A stretch of DNA of 25,130 nucleotides from Chloromonas sp. AAM2 (GCA_004335635.1 QAXH01005197.1:8634-33763), one strand, 5' to 3'. Shown: positions 1 to 10,995, counted from the stretch's first letter. Program-made: numbers and translations. Notes: generated from the sequence alone by a model not told the origin.

Positions 1-7
1 TTGAAAG

Positions 8-93
8 GTGAGGTAACAGCCGTGGTTTGACAGGTGAGGTAACAGCCGTGGTTTGACAGACTGAGGTAACAGCCGTGGTTTGACAGGTGAGGT
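8..93. repeat. 26-bp tandem repeat, about 3 copies
   Basis: The unit gtgaggtaacagccgtggtt followed by tgacag occurs perfectly at 8-33 and 34-59. A 27-nt variant starting with act follows at 60-86, then a partial unit (gtgaggt). It lies downstream of the last visible exon of the uL5m gene, so it is probably in an intron or the 3' region. Unit lengths of 26 and 27 are not multiples of three, which argues against a coding repeat. Confidence 0.95.
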
Positions 94-330
94 GATCACA
101 GGGCAACGTAGGAACGAACGGGCGCCGGACTCCAAAGATACGCATGCGCAACATGCCGCTGCCCACAACATGTAATGGCCGGAGCACATGCAGTGCGACA
201 GCAACACAACAGCAGCACAAGCAGTAAACTGACACACATTGGCTGTACACGTGATAGCGGGCGTTTTCATCAAGGCCTGAGAGAAGCAGGCACTCGTAAG
301 CAGTTCCCCTCCTGCCCAACCGCCTCCCAC

Positions 331-3300
331 CTGCATGCTCCTCAAAGGTTCAAACAGCTCGAAGTTGTGCTCGAAGTCCGGGTGAAGCAGCAGGTTGTCC
401 ACCTTGAGCTTCACACTGTAACTGCGGTCACGTGGGTACAAAAACACAACCACCCCATGAAATGGACTCGCTCGTCCTCACTTCAGTGCATGTTTCCCTG
501 GGCAAGGCTCAACACGACATGCACTTCAAGGGCTCTAGAGGCTGCATGTTGGCGTGGCATGCAAGAGCTTCGCGGAAGACAAGCTCAGCCTTGCAACGCT
601 TTCTGACTGGTTTGTTTGCAAGTTGTCCAGAGGGCGTCATGCATCCCCATCATGTACAAGCCATGTATTGCCGTCGTGCATGCGGGGTTCACTCACAGGT
701 CCTCAGGGGGCTGGTTCTTGGAGTTCCAGTGGCGGCGCCTCACCACATCCACAGGCAACACGCGCTCTGCCGGGCCGATCCCCTCAAAGCTGATCTGAAG
801 AAACACAGCAACCACACAGGTGGCACACGGCATTTGACAGCAACTGTTCAGGCACTGGCAGGGCAACTCGCCTTGACTCTCGTAATGCATGGGCAGGAAG
901 GCAAGATAGTGAAGAGGTGACACTGCAACAGGCTAGATCCAACATCTGTGTACAACATTTGTGTACAAAATGTGCAAAATGTGTACTAGCAAAAGTCAAC
1001 ACAAAGTATCCTACTCCTCAGACACCACATGGGTAGTACGACTGTTTGCGTCCATGTTTGATACCACTTGGAAGCCGCTGCGACGAGTTTTACTCTAAAA
1101 CCAAGCATGTCAGAAACGAGAGGTCAACAGCTACATCGCTGAACATCGTTGTAGCCGCACCGCAATGGTTGCTCAAAGTTAAACCATGTTGAACGCTCCA
1201 GGCCGCATAACTTGCCACCCCGGCTACCGATTGCGGTACTGAGCAGCTCATTGGGTAGCTTACATCATGTATGTGTCATGGGGTCGGCTTGGCACGCTGC
1301 GTGCTCCTGTACAGGCGTATGCGGGGCCTCAACGATTGACTGTGTGATTGCCCATGGTCTGCCACGATGAATCCATGCTAGTGTGCTGTTCTGATGCAGC
1401 GGAAGACTTGTAGCATCCATCTCACACCCATCGGTACGCTTTCCGTGTGAAATCAGCTCGGTCACTGGTGGTGGGCGCGGGCCGCGGGTTGCCAGAGGAA
1501 CTCACAAAACGCGACAACGACATGATGCCTGATGAAACCTGGCTCAAAGCAATACACTAAATGAGGGCTTTCTGATGATCACTTGATCGTTCACATCGGC
1601 TTGGTGGTTGCAAAAATGACACGAAACATGAGACCTGCTTCTCCTTACACAGTGGTGGTACCCATGTGCTCAGAATCCTAACCCCGCTCAGCTTGACCCT
1701 GATCTCTGCCGCACACCTGTGGTAAAACATGCTGGCAAGCACTCTAGATTGTGAAACCTGACCTCTGTGGCCCAATGCACACCTGGTTGGGCAGGATCAC
1801 GTAGATGAGTTTCTCCAGAAAGTTGAGTGCCTGTGACCCGGTAAGGCGCACTTTCACCCCCGAGGCAACGGTGGCCAGGCGGCGGCCCGTGGCCTGCACG
1901 TACTGGGCCCGCGTGCCCCCCGACACATGCTCTAGCGCCAGGCGGTGCAGCAACAGGTCGGTCCGCTCCACGTCCTGTGTGGGGAGGTGCCTGCGCAACC
2001 AGTGAGCTAACCACCATACCTCACCGTACCGCACTCATTGACTTCCTGTCCTGGGAAATGTGATGGATTCATTCTGTTATTTGTTTGATCACATTTTAAA
2101 AAAAAACCGAGAGCAATTCGTTATGCGGGAACTGGAAGTAGCAGAATACTGGCTTACTGCAGGGTCGTTATCTTTTTGTTTTGTTCTGACTTTCGTTCTG
2201 ACTCTGGGTCGTTGTTTCGTTCTGACTTTTCGTCGTTATCTTTTAGTTCCGTTCGTTCTGACTTGTTGTTTCATGACTCATATCAATTGACTTTTGGATT
2301 TTTTTCCCCCTGAGTTGCGGGACACATCCCTTATGCGCATTGCGCGCATCGACACGGATGTTAAAGGACAACATCTGCTGGCGGTGGTGAATGTGGATGC
2401 TTGCATTTGGTCAGCCTCGCTCCCATTCCAGATTGCACCATTGGTTGCCATGCCATCCCTGTGAACCCCCTTTGCACTCACGTGTCGCCCTGTGCCATGA
2501 TTGTCAGATCCACCGCATGCACCTTGGGAGTGCACTGCCATGCAGGCACATGCCCCATCTTGAGCTGCATCTCCCGCATGAGAACTTCTTGATGGAAACG
2601 GACGAACCTGCAGCAGGAGATCGCCGGCTTTGAGTCGAACGCAATCCGAGCCAGTCTGGCCTTAAAACATGCAGGCCATCATGCAGGGGTGCCTAGGGAG
2701 GCGAGTTGATAAATTGTCCTGTCTTTTGACCTTCCTGCCTGGCACGCAATGCATGCCGCGCAACCTTGCCACGGACTCACGTTTTGCTTGGCTTGCTAAT
2801 AGTAATCCCATGTAGATCCCATCACACATTGGATCCCATTGCTTCATGACTTCCATCTAATGTCAAGCTGTAAGGCGCACCGTGAGGGACGGAAACGCAT
2901 GTCAGGACTCAGCGCAGGCAAAGCTTGCTGTGAGGGTTCCGGTGCTGCTGCCGATTCACTTTTTTTTGTCTTGCCAGGCTTGGGATTGGCAGCTGGGTGG
3001 CTGGCTGTGGCAAAGCCGTGCATGCCTGGCGAGATTGGGCATGTAGCCTTGCCGTGCCCTGTCTGATGGCTTTGCATCATGGCATGGGTAAGTGGCCAAG
3101 GATTTGCCCATGCATGCCAGTGACCATGACAGCAAGGCGCCCACTGTCCTTGTGCATCCTGTGAAGCGAGTGCAAGGCACGACTGTTGTACAGCATGTGC
3201 AGGCATGAATACTTGACCTGCACGTGGACGAAGGACGATTGACGTGCATGTGACGTCGCCCATCCCAGTTATCTGCACTAACAGCCCATCGGTGAAAGCA

Positions 3301-3503
3301 ATCGCAGCGTGCCCTGCACGCACCAGGGCAAGCTGATTGTCATGCTGCGTCTCCGGATTGAGGCATGGCTGTGACAGAGGCCCCGATGCTGATTGGAGGA
3401 GCACCGCTCGGGGATGCTCTTGCACAGCTATGCCCAGCATGGCGCCAACACCATGGCGACATGCAAGCAGATCAGGAGTAGAATTTGCTAGACGTCGCAG
3501 CAT
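331..3503 (-). CDS. uL5m: Mitochondrial large-subunit ribosomal protein uL5 (uL5m), nucleus-encoded, C terminus missing
   Basis: Central-protuberance protein of the mitochondrial 50S-type subunit; in bacteria L5 contacts 5S rRNA. Exons in minus order: 3503-3324, 2927-2881, 2607-2482, 1990-1783, 794-697, 421-331; the phases close, giving 250 visible residues. Residues 1-60 (starting MLRRLAN, rich in Arg and Leu) look like a mitochondrial presequence. The L5 N-terminal domain is seen as FHQEVLMREMQLKMGH, like plant mitochondrial rpl5. The central signature is GVKVRLTG then FLEKLIYVILP. The C-terminal domain has KVDNLLLHPDFEHNFELFEP, which aligns with the 'FSPELEDHFEIFEHIRG' part of plant L5. 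A linker of about 30 residues (ISFEGIGPAERVLP...) replaces the usual short loop after LPN. The final exon, expected to hold a 'VTIVTSA'-like strand, was not found. Exon 2 acceptor (ctcacag at 2928) is the least certain boundary. An alternative is cytosolic or plastid L5, but the presequence and sequence style favour mitochondria. Confidence 0.82.
422..2481 (-). other. Long introns of uL5m (422-696, 795-1782, 1991-2481)
   Basis: These stretches lie between the four downstream uL5m exons. Each begins with GT (gtgagt at 696, gtgtgc at 1782, gtgagt at 2481) and ends with cag on the minus strand. I see no nested gene in the 988-bp intron 795-1782. Intron 1991-2481 carries the T-rich CGTTCTGAC repeats listed separately. 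Open frames here on either strand are short and match nothing I know. Confidence 0.7.
2166..2262. repeat. Imperfect T-rich repeats with core CGTTCTGAC
   Basis: Four copies of (C/T)GTTCTGAC occur at about 2182, 2194, 2218 and 2253, mixed with two copies of CGTTATCTTTT (about 2166 and 2234). The block is pyrimidine-rich on the plus strand and lies in an intron of the uL5m gene. It looks like degenerate local duplication rather than a coding or regulatory array. Confidence 0.7.
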
Positions 3504-4382
3504 GGCTACCTTTGGCAATCTCAATCGCAAGCGATTGCAACATCTGCACCGATTCAATCTGTCGCACTGTACAAACTTGGCGTTACGAAGTCAGTTGGAT
3601 GTTTGTCAGTCCATTGGAGGCATTGGCACAAGTGACAAGCTGAGGCAGGGCCCTCTTCACCCTCAACATGAATACAAAAGAGACACCGCCTTAGAGTGCG
3701 CATTTTTAGAGGAACACATGCTGTGCTTTGAACGGAAACGAGCAACGGTGTGCTTCATGCTTGCTTTGTTTTTAGTCAGTTGCCACTTGTTGAGGGTATG
3801 AGTTGTTGAGGGCAGGGTCTGAGCTCATCTTGCTTCCAACCTGCTGGTACGCTTTACAAAGCAGAAGGTAAACAATGTTCTGGTCATCATGTGACCTAGA
3901 GCTTATCTAGCCTGGTCAACGAGGCCTTGATGTTGTTGTAAGCAGATGCGAGAATCGAGCCTGAGCCGACGTCTGCACTTGTCACGTTGCAGTGACCTGC
4001 ACTAACTCCAATCCCACTCATACCATGCCCCTCGCAAACTGTCAACCTGTGCAAATGCTCCTGTGCTCTGAGCGGTGGAGGTTGTGGGCTGAGTTACACA
4101 TCCGATTCCAGCACTCCCACCAGTCCAGCAGTCCCACCAGTGGTATAGCAGGGCTGATCGACAAGAAAAGCGAAAAAAACATGTCTTACATCAGCCTAGC
4201 TCAACATCCTCATTACATGGCGTTACAGAAGGCGTACAAATAAACGTAACCGAAGGTTACATCAGACGATGCAGTGGGGCATGTTACAAAGGCATGTAAT
4301 CACTTGATGGTTGCGTTGGACGTGCTTCATGGTGTGCACTCCCTCCTTGTAACAAGGTGCTTAACAAGGGAACTGCATGTGA
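3504..4382. other. Intergenic region upstream of uL5m, no gene seen
   Basis: This gap runs from the uL5m start codon to the polymerase fragment. It should hold the uL5m promoter and 5' UTR, but no core promoter motif can be assigned. Plus-strand frames at about 3337-3801 and 3992-4243 are open by chance, have no recognisable domain and lack splice context. The 49-bp repeat at 4304-4352 lies at its right end. Confidence 0.5.
4304..4352 (+). repeat. 49-bp dispersed repeat, copy 1
   Basis: The segment starting TTGATGGTTGCGTTGGACGT and ending CTTGTAA matches 9131-9179 with three mismatches and no gaps. It begins about 80 bp upstream of the polymerase B fragment and in the same orientation. No homology to the other copy is visible beyond the 49 bases on either side. 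Confidence 0.9.
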
Positions 4383-4769
4383 AAAAAGGATGTTTGCCTC
4401 AGGGATTGGAGCATGGAGCATTTCAAACTGGATCCCCTAGGATACGTCAGCCTGCCTGGCCTAGGATTTGTTGCAATGCTCAAGATGACAGGACAAAAGC
4501 TGCAACTGCTGACGGACGAGGACAGGCATGTGTTTGTGGAGAGGGGCATCAGGGGTGGCGTTTCTATGATCTCACACAGGCACGCCGCAGCAAACAATCC
4601 ATACACCATACCACTTCCATCGCCATCCCAATGTTTGAAAAAAGGCGACACTGCCCATGACACCTCATACATCAAATACCTTGATGCCAAGAGCCTGTAC
4701 CCATGGGCCATGCAGCAGGCAAACTTTTTTCCCGGCAGCAAACGAGAAGCTGCCGAACCCAGCAGATGA
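4383..4769 (+). pseudogene. Protein-primed DNA polymerase B fragment (Polinton/Maverick-like)
   Basis: The only clear plus-strand protein homology in the window. An open frame follows an in-frame TGA at 4380 and ends at a TGA at 4767-4769. In order it reads: a DVC-LRD...EHFKLDP segment, then YVSLPGLGFVAMLKMTG, then RGIRGGVSMISHR, then YLDAKSLYPWAM. This is the region of DNA_pol_B_2 (Polinton/Maverick, virophage-like elements, linear plasmids) leading into polymerase motif A, and the catalytic Asp of motif A is present in YLDAKSLYP. The 3'-5' exonuclease domain upstream and motifs B and C downstream are absent, so about 120 residues remain of a protein that is normally many times longer. After motif A the frame degrades. 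No integrase, packaging ATPase, protease or capsid gene was recognised nearby. It is a relic, probably non-functional. A linear-plasmid polymerase is the alternative source. Confidence 0.85.
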
Positions 4770-5361
4770 TTTCATTCTGTACAACAGTGAACGCAGCCTT
4801 GACATTTTTTCGGTTCGTCTTCCCAACCAATCCATGTGTACAGCTCAGTCAACTCCGCACATGTCCTGGTGTGTTTCCGAATGCATCCTGAGGTTGTGAT
4901 GTCCTGTCTGGTGTATGCAAGTGTGAACACTGAGGAGTGGCACGTCATATGACCTCTCACTGATGTACCACTCAACCGTGCAATTTTGCCCAGGGTGTGT
5001 GCACATTCCTGCTCAGAAGCAGAGTGGTGCCTAGAATACTCAAGCCAAGAAGAAAGACTTGACCCAGTCAGCAGTATGCTAACCAGCGCCGCAGTCTCCT
5101 CCCACTGCAGTATGGAGCAGCATGGCCTCTATCTGTGGAGGAGGTTGTGTCTCATACACAGCGCCCTGTGTTGCCCCTGTTGCACGTTCTGTCGAGTCTA
5201 TCGGTGGTGGATACCACCCGTGTCAAACCCCGAGCAGCTCATAGAACAGAAGCTCATGACCAAACCACACACGCTCCAGCAAGCTTGCAAGCTCGTGACG
5301 CCACGGCTTTTCCGTGTGACTGCTTTGCTGTTCCTGCGCAATACCAGCCTGGCTGTGTGGT
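4770..5361. other. Intergenic region downstream of the phosphatase gene
   Basis: This stretch lies between the polymerase fragment and the phosphatase stop codon and should contain the phosphatase 3' UTR. The open frames here (for example plus 4986-5582) show no domain or codon pattern that supports coding. The algal polyadenylation signal TGTAA was not found on the minus strand close to the stop codon. Confidence 0.5.
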
Positions 5362-7582
5362 TCACATTTCCATGGAATTCTCTGCTGCCTTGTTGCTGCC
5401 ATCTGAGCCGACGCAAAATGTTGGCGGTTGCCCCTCTTGGAGCGCGCCTGGCTGGCCATTGGCCCCGTTGGCTCCAAACACGAGGCCAGAGCCAAACGGC
5501 TGCGCTGACATGCTCCACTGCTGCTGCCCACTGGCAGCTGCGGAGCACACAAGTCACACAAAGCAAGGCAATGGTTGAATGATCACGGCAAGGCCAGGAG
5601 GCTACGTGACAGTGGAAGTGTGTGTAGGAACATGGCAGCAGGTATTGTGAACAGGCTAAAGGATGAGTGCCAGCAACAAACCATCCCCTAGGCCACATGG
5701 TCTGATAGGTGTGCGATGATGAGGTGTTAGATGAAGATTGGTGCAACCAAGATGTTGGTCAGCCACTGCTCAGTTGCATGCGGTTGCAGGCATGTTTAGG
5801 TTGGAATGCATGCATTGCGTGGAGCTGGCTGCACGTACCTGAGAACACAGGTGGCTGACTGACATCGACAGGATTCTGCTGGGAGGGCGGTTGGGTCATG
5901 CCCATCATGGGGTTGCCTGCAGTGGTCGGAAACGCTCCACCTGCGTAGCGGCAAACACTCTCCCGCAGTGGCAAACATGACCCTCTGGCTCTGCACCAGC
6001 TGTCGTCAACAGCACGGAGGTGCTGGGCTTTGAGCCGTGTTGCAGCATCCCTCCTGATTTTTCATAATTGCTTGAATGCTAACCACATCATCCGTGCTCT
6101 TTCCGTTGCACACCACCCATCTGCACGGGCTGATTTGCAGCCATGCCTTGTTCCCAGGCACATGCATGCATGAATCCCCTGACATGAGTGCCCTCCCCAT
6201 GATCTCCCATGTGCCCTCCCCATGACTCCGCCTCACATGAAGTGTCCAGAGCCGCCAGTCCCTGAGGGGCTGAACAGCTGTTGTACAAGGACTGCTCCAG
6301 ATCCATCAGCCGCTTGGCTTCCTCTGTGCCAAGCATAAAACAAGAGGACAAGCACACTGGGTAAGACTGCTATAGTCAACACTGCTGCAGTAGCCTGAGT
6401 TACATGCAGCACTCTTCTAGTATTCGACAAGAATTTTGCTTCAGTCTTAGGCAGACACGCCATGGATGGAAAAAGCAGTGATACCTATCAGAAATGAGAT
6501 GAAGCTATCTGCATGTCTCTTTTGTTTTAGGCACAACTGGGCCGGGGCGCAGTGTAAACTACCGCACCTGCATTGACCACCACTGTAGGCCGCTTGTCCT
6601 TGACCCATTTGTAGCTTTCAGCCAGCCGCCAACCACGTGACCGCATGAGATAGGCGATGACAACAGCAGGCGATCTGCAGCAGAATGAACACTGCCTTGC
6701 TCAGCTGCGCCCGGTGTTCGCATGGCCCCTGCTCTCGCAACTTGTAGCATGAGTGCTCCATGAGCATGCATGCATGCTACCATCACATTCGGCACATAAG
6801 GCTCAGACATAGTGCTTCAGCATAGGACACCTCGTGGGGCCTATGATGGCCGGGTCGTGCGACCCTGCATCTTCATGCTCTTCGTATATCGAGTTGAAGC
6901 ACAAGCCATGCACCCTGACGTACCTGGATACGCCGCTCATGCAGTAGACGAGAATTTTGGTTTCTGGTATCTTCTTGGTTTCTTCTGCAAAGGGCGAGCA
7001 TGACAAGAAGACCTGGCAACACCAAGCGGCTGCAGTCCTTAGCATTCCGTAATCCTCAAACGACCTCACCAATAAAATCAAAGCACTCCTCGAAGCTGGG
7101 AGGAGTGGTGCTGACTGTGTGGTAGGTGAAAGTGTTTCTGAATAAGGCTTGACAGGTAGGGACAGTCTGCAGGCAGACAGGGCATAATGGATGGTCAAGC
7201 CAGACCCATGGATGGCCTTCCTGCCAGCACTCTGTACACTCAAGCAGTCCTTACGTTCAGTATATGCGTTATGCCCATGGTTTTGAGCAGACCAGATCGA
7301 GAGGCAGTGTCGTAGCTGCCAAGGTACAAAAACCCAGGAATGATGTTTGCAGGAATGACTGTGTCACCCTGCTTCTTCTCCGAAGGCGCCATGACATGCC
7401 CACAAATGCCGCAAGGCTCGCCTCCTTCATACTGCGAGCAAGGCGGCAGAAAGGATGCCCGAGATGCGAAGCCTAAACATTTTTCGCCCAAGGGCGCGAC
7501 CCGTGCTGATGGCAACACTCACATCATGGTAATGCCCACAAATATGGCATGGGTCTTCACGAGGTCGACGCTTGCTGCTCAT
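5362..7582 (-). CDS. IBR5: IBR5-type dual-specificity protein phosphatase with altered catalytic residues
   Basis: Exons in minus order: 7582-7523, 7431-7255, 7166-7070, 6984-6924, 6674-6568, 6323-6237, 5940-5839, 5537-5362. All phases close, giving 288 aa plus stop (Arabidopsis IBR5 is of similar size). The N terminus has the IBR5 zinc-binding pattern: C12/C15 in CHICGHYH and C27/C30 in CGICGH. The start of the DSP domain is GFLYLGSYDTASRSGLLKTM, then TVPTCQALFRNTFTYH. The P-loop is LVYCMSGVSRSPAVV with Cys126 and Arg132, followed by GWRLAESYKWVKDKRP. The C terminus is disordered with FG-type pairs (QPFGSGLVFGANG), as in IBR5. Oddities: Tyr125 replaces the P-loop His, and Ser98 sits where IBR5 has the general-acid Asp (HVLD), so activity may be reduced or unconventional. 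In Arabidopsis IBR5 acts on MAP kinases in auxin/ABA signalling; the algal substrate is unknown. The start ATG at 7582 places the first Cys as in the plant protein. Confidence 0.93.
6763..6778. repeat. 16-bp perfect palindrome AGCATGCATGCATGCT
   Basis: A self-complementary TGCATGCA run in intron 6675-6923 of the phosphatase gene. Shorter GCATGC/TGCATG words are scattered through the window, so this looks like a compositional trait of the genome rather than a dedicated site. Confidence 0.8.
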
Positions 7583-7883
7583 GCCTGCCGAGGGCCAATC
7601 GGGTCCCGGTTCGCTGTGGTTGTGTTGGCAGTGGGTCAGAACCTTCGCACAGATCACAGGTTAGCTAGAGCCTCGTCCAACAAGCTCATGCTCACTGAGG
7701 TAACCTGGCCACATCCCGTGCGCGCAAACAGGTTGAATTGGAGAAAGTCCGTTGCAACGAAACTAACTAATTCATTACATGGGCGTTGCAGGAGGCACTT
7801 TCTTGTAGGTCCTGCGCTTACGATGGGCTTACTTTTTACCGCGGCTGGCCTCCATGTCAGCTTGAAAACAGGCCCGTTGGGCA

Positions 7884-7917
7884 TACGGCTATGGTTTGTG
7901 TACGGCTATGGTTTGTG
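7884..7917. repeat. 17-bp tandem duplication
   Basis: TACGGCTATGGTTTGTG occurs twice head to tail (7884-7900 and 7901-7917), followed by a partial third copy (TATGGTTTGTAG). It is intergenic, about 300 bp upstream of the phosphatase start codon. Confidence 0.92.
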
Positions 7918-9130
7918 TATGGTTTGTAGGCAAGCACTAGCCACATTCTTTTTGAAGGGCAACCCGTCCAACCTACAAGTGAAGGAGATTGCGACACACC
8001 TGGATAGTAGTGGTGGTGGTCACCCCTCGAGATGCCATCCTGTCCGCAAACCTCGTTAGACCCAAAAGGGGCCTGAAAACATACAATGCTCATTGTCTCT
8101 CAAATGCCATGTCTTAAGATATCCGTCTGGTTGTCTGATATCCTGACTTCGGGTGATCGCTCGAGTGCGGCATGCCCTCAAGTGGGCCATGAAGTAACGT
8201 CATATGGCAAAACATGCCGCTTGAATGATTGGAATCGCTATTAACAGTCAACATTGTGAGAGTTGCCATTTCAAAGCTGACACTGACCATAACCCTGACA
8301 ATCTTTCATTCCAGTGCATGTATGTGGCTAACGGGATGCTTTTGGAAGGCATTCTGTGGGGTGATGGCCACAAAGGACTCACCATGTCGTGACTTGATGC
8401 TGATCGTCTAGCCTTTGTAATGATAACATAGGCATAATCGCCTACATACCCCTACGGCACTCAGAAACGAAAGCAGAGTGTCGGCGAAACAGGCGATAAC
8501 CTTGTTGCAGGTGTTGCTATCTGAACAGGGTCTCTCCACTAACTATGTACAATGGGAGCCCTAACCTCATATCAACAACCTTAAGAATTAGCTGCTATGT
8601 TTCAGCACCGTGGTGCTAACATCTCAGAATACTAATGCATCGGCAACAGCCGATCACATGCAGGCCCGGGTGACAGGTTGCTAAATGCTGGTGCGCATAC
8701 AAAAAGCAGATAGGCGTAAGGAACTGCACATACACAGCTGATGGTTTCCCAAAGCCATACATTTGACTGGCCAGCTCCAGTCCAGCTATACTAGTTCTCC
8801 CTATTGCACCACACATGCAAGTCGTCTTCAGCGGCTTGCATAAAAGTAACCTTGCGACTCTGGGCTAACAGTTCAATGTGCTAGAAACCTTCACTAGCAT
8901 TGTCACCGGCATTCTGCCTCGAAATTTCCAAAGTGGCGGAAAAGAACAGTAGCATAAGAAGCTGGACAGAAGCTGGTCTCGGGCTTGCTGAAGTAATTGT
9001 CTTCTCAGGCGTGTGCGTGTTTCAGAGCGCCTACAAGGCAACAGCGGCTACAAAGCATGACAACCACCCCTTGCTGACACGGCCAGAGTCCCCTTCACTA
9101 GGAAGACATTTTTACAATTTGCGCAAATAG

Positions 9131-9179
9131 TTGATACTTGCGTTGGACGTGCTTCATGGTGTGCACTCCCTGCTTGTAA
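9131..9179 (+). repeat. 49-bp dispersed repeat, copy 2
   Basis: Begins TTGATACTTGCGTTGGACGT and ends CTTGTAA; it differs from 4304-4352 at three positions. No polymerase-like sequence follows this copy, so the repeat is not simply part of the polymerase gene. Confidence 0.9.
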
Positions 9180-10995
9180 TGCACAACTGCTCTTTTAATT
9201 CCAGCCCTGCCAGTGCACAGTTCGCACATATGTAGCATCTGCGCCACAAGCTGTTAAACCTGAACGTTTTGTCGAGAAAAAATGTTTGGAAACTGCTCAG
9301 CGATGCCTTCAGTGGTAAGAGTGATGACACAGCATACGCACCTGGAATTGTGTTTTACACTATTCATCAGACTAGCAACCAAAGACTCAAGACTTAAGAA
9401 AGGCAACACGCCAGAAACTCCATGTCCAAGCAACAGGCAAAGGAATTCTTTTGCGAGCATGATTAATGATGGCACAAGTCAAAACAAGTGTAAAGGTGGT
9501 TGGAGCAACCGAGCTCGTCAGAAGCCGTGTGAAGTTGTGCAGGACAATGCGTGACATCAACCGCCTGCTGGCTAAGGTGCAGCCCACTCCGTAGCTAGAA
9601 CATGAATGTCAAACATCCAACCGCGTGCACTCAACAAGGCTGCGCACACCAATGGCACACAGAGGCCCTTGACAGCAGTTCCCACTGACAAGGCAACCCA
9701 AAGCCTGTCTTGTGCGAGAAACCCTGCACAGGAGTTGCCAGCTCAGACACACTGTAAACATAGGCGTTTTCAGGAAAAACAATAGCCCCAGGAAAAACTG
9801 GACGACAGATAGACCGGACGCCTTGCAGACAGCATGCATTGCCACCAGCTAAAGATATGACGCCCACACAACTCACACACGTGCCTGGCAGCTGATAGAA
9901 GAAAAAGACAGGGTTGCTCTTCTTGCTAGGCCATGCAACCGAACCTACGCAACAGACGAGGTCTGTGTCAACAAGAGATTGGCGGCAAGCATTTTTTGTT
10001 GCCTTCATATGGCAACATGTACGCGAACTCATGATTGCGTGCTGCATTCAAAGCAAAGTTACCTATTGCATCTATCTCCTGCAACGCATCACATCTTGCA
10101 CTTCAGCACTCTCACTCTCTCTCTCATCTTCTCACTGATCCTCTCAAATACTGCGACTTCTAGCCAAACTCTAATCGCCAGCAATCGCCAGGACAACATG
10201 AAAACAACACCCCACGCAAACAATCAGGTGATAGCAGACATCATCAGCTTGGGTGAGCAGCCCAATGGCCTTGAGCCCAGCACCCAGGCATGTTCAGTCA
10301 TTCAACAATATCCTGAATTTCTGACGTGGTACAGGACGGAACCATAATTGCCCTAAATCATCAATGGTGTTAGAAAGCATACACAGCTAGTACGTTGTAC
10401 AAAGGGTCCGAAAGGCCATGCACAAGCTGTGTGCGAGCGTGCAAACTGGCAAACAGCAATGGCATCCACAAGCATCCATTAAGCCCATTACGCCTGCTCA
10501 AGTACACGTGGGCGAAATTCATTGTGGTGGTCAGTGCATGTCAAGATGGGTGACGGGTTGCCCACAAGCCATATGCACTCCAATTCGTCCTGCTTCAGGT
10601 GTTAGGTAATTCAGCACGCACTGCTGCGCACTCGGTTTGCTGCCTAAAGAATTGATTCAAGGCCAGCTCTAGCCACTAAGCCACTATTCTAGCACAGGCA
10701 TACTGCCATGTGCTGAGAATGTGTGGCATGCGCCACATTCAACTGATGCGCCTATCAAACCCAGTGCGTTCAAGGTCCCATGCACTACAGCATTGCCCAG
10801 GCTGCCGCTACCTGCGAAGATTGATGGCTCCAGCATTCTTCTGTGCCACGTGCTGGCAGGCAGTGACTGGACGACAAACCACCGAATTGATTAGCCTCTC
10901 CCTTGCCTATCAGTGGAAGGAACTGAGCACGTGGAAAACACATCCACCCATGCACAACAAGCCACGCATCAAACTACACCAAGATCCAAGACGTC

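Larger units (their letters stand above)
7583..10995. other. 3.4-kb intergenic region without a supportable gene
   Basis: The gap lies between the phosphatase start and the lipase stop codon. It is less GC-rich than the flanking exons. Open frames on both strands are short, lack splice-compatible partners and resemble no family I know. This includes the plus frame ending at 8059, which overlaps phosphatase exons 1-2 in antisense. It contains a 17-bp tandem duplication (7884-7917), copy 2 of the 49-bp repeat (9131-9179) and a CT-rich run (about 10115-10145). The phosphatase promoter and lipase 3' UTR must be here, but no signal was assignable. Confidence 0.55.

Noticed and set aside
1..93. Tandem repeat as a CRISPR array
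   Set aside because: The units abut with no spacers and the genome is eukaryotic.
2844..3557. A 237-codon minus-strand open frame as one gene
   Set aside because: It begins at TTG, and its useful parts are uL5m exons 1 (3503-3324) and 2 (2927-2881). The part between reads as intron with a gtgcgt donor.
5198..5746. A 182-codon minus-strand frame
   Set aside because: It overlaps the last phosphatase exon in a different frame. The FG-containing frame closes in phase with the upstream exons and matches the IBR5 C terminus.
7340..8059. A 239-codon plus-strand frame
   Set aside because: It is antisense to phosphatase exons 1-2 and shows no recognisable domain.
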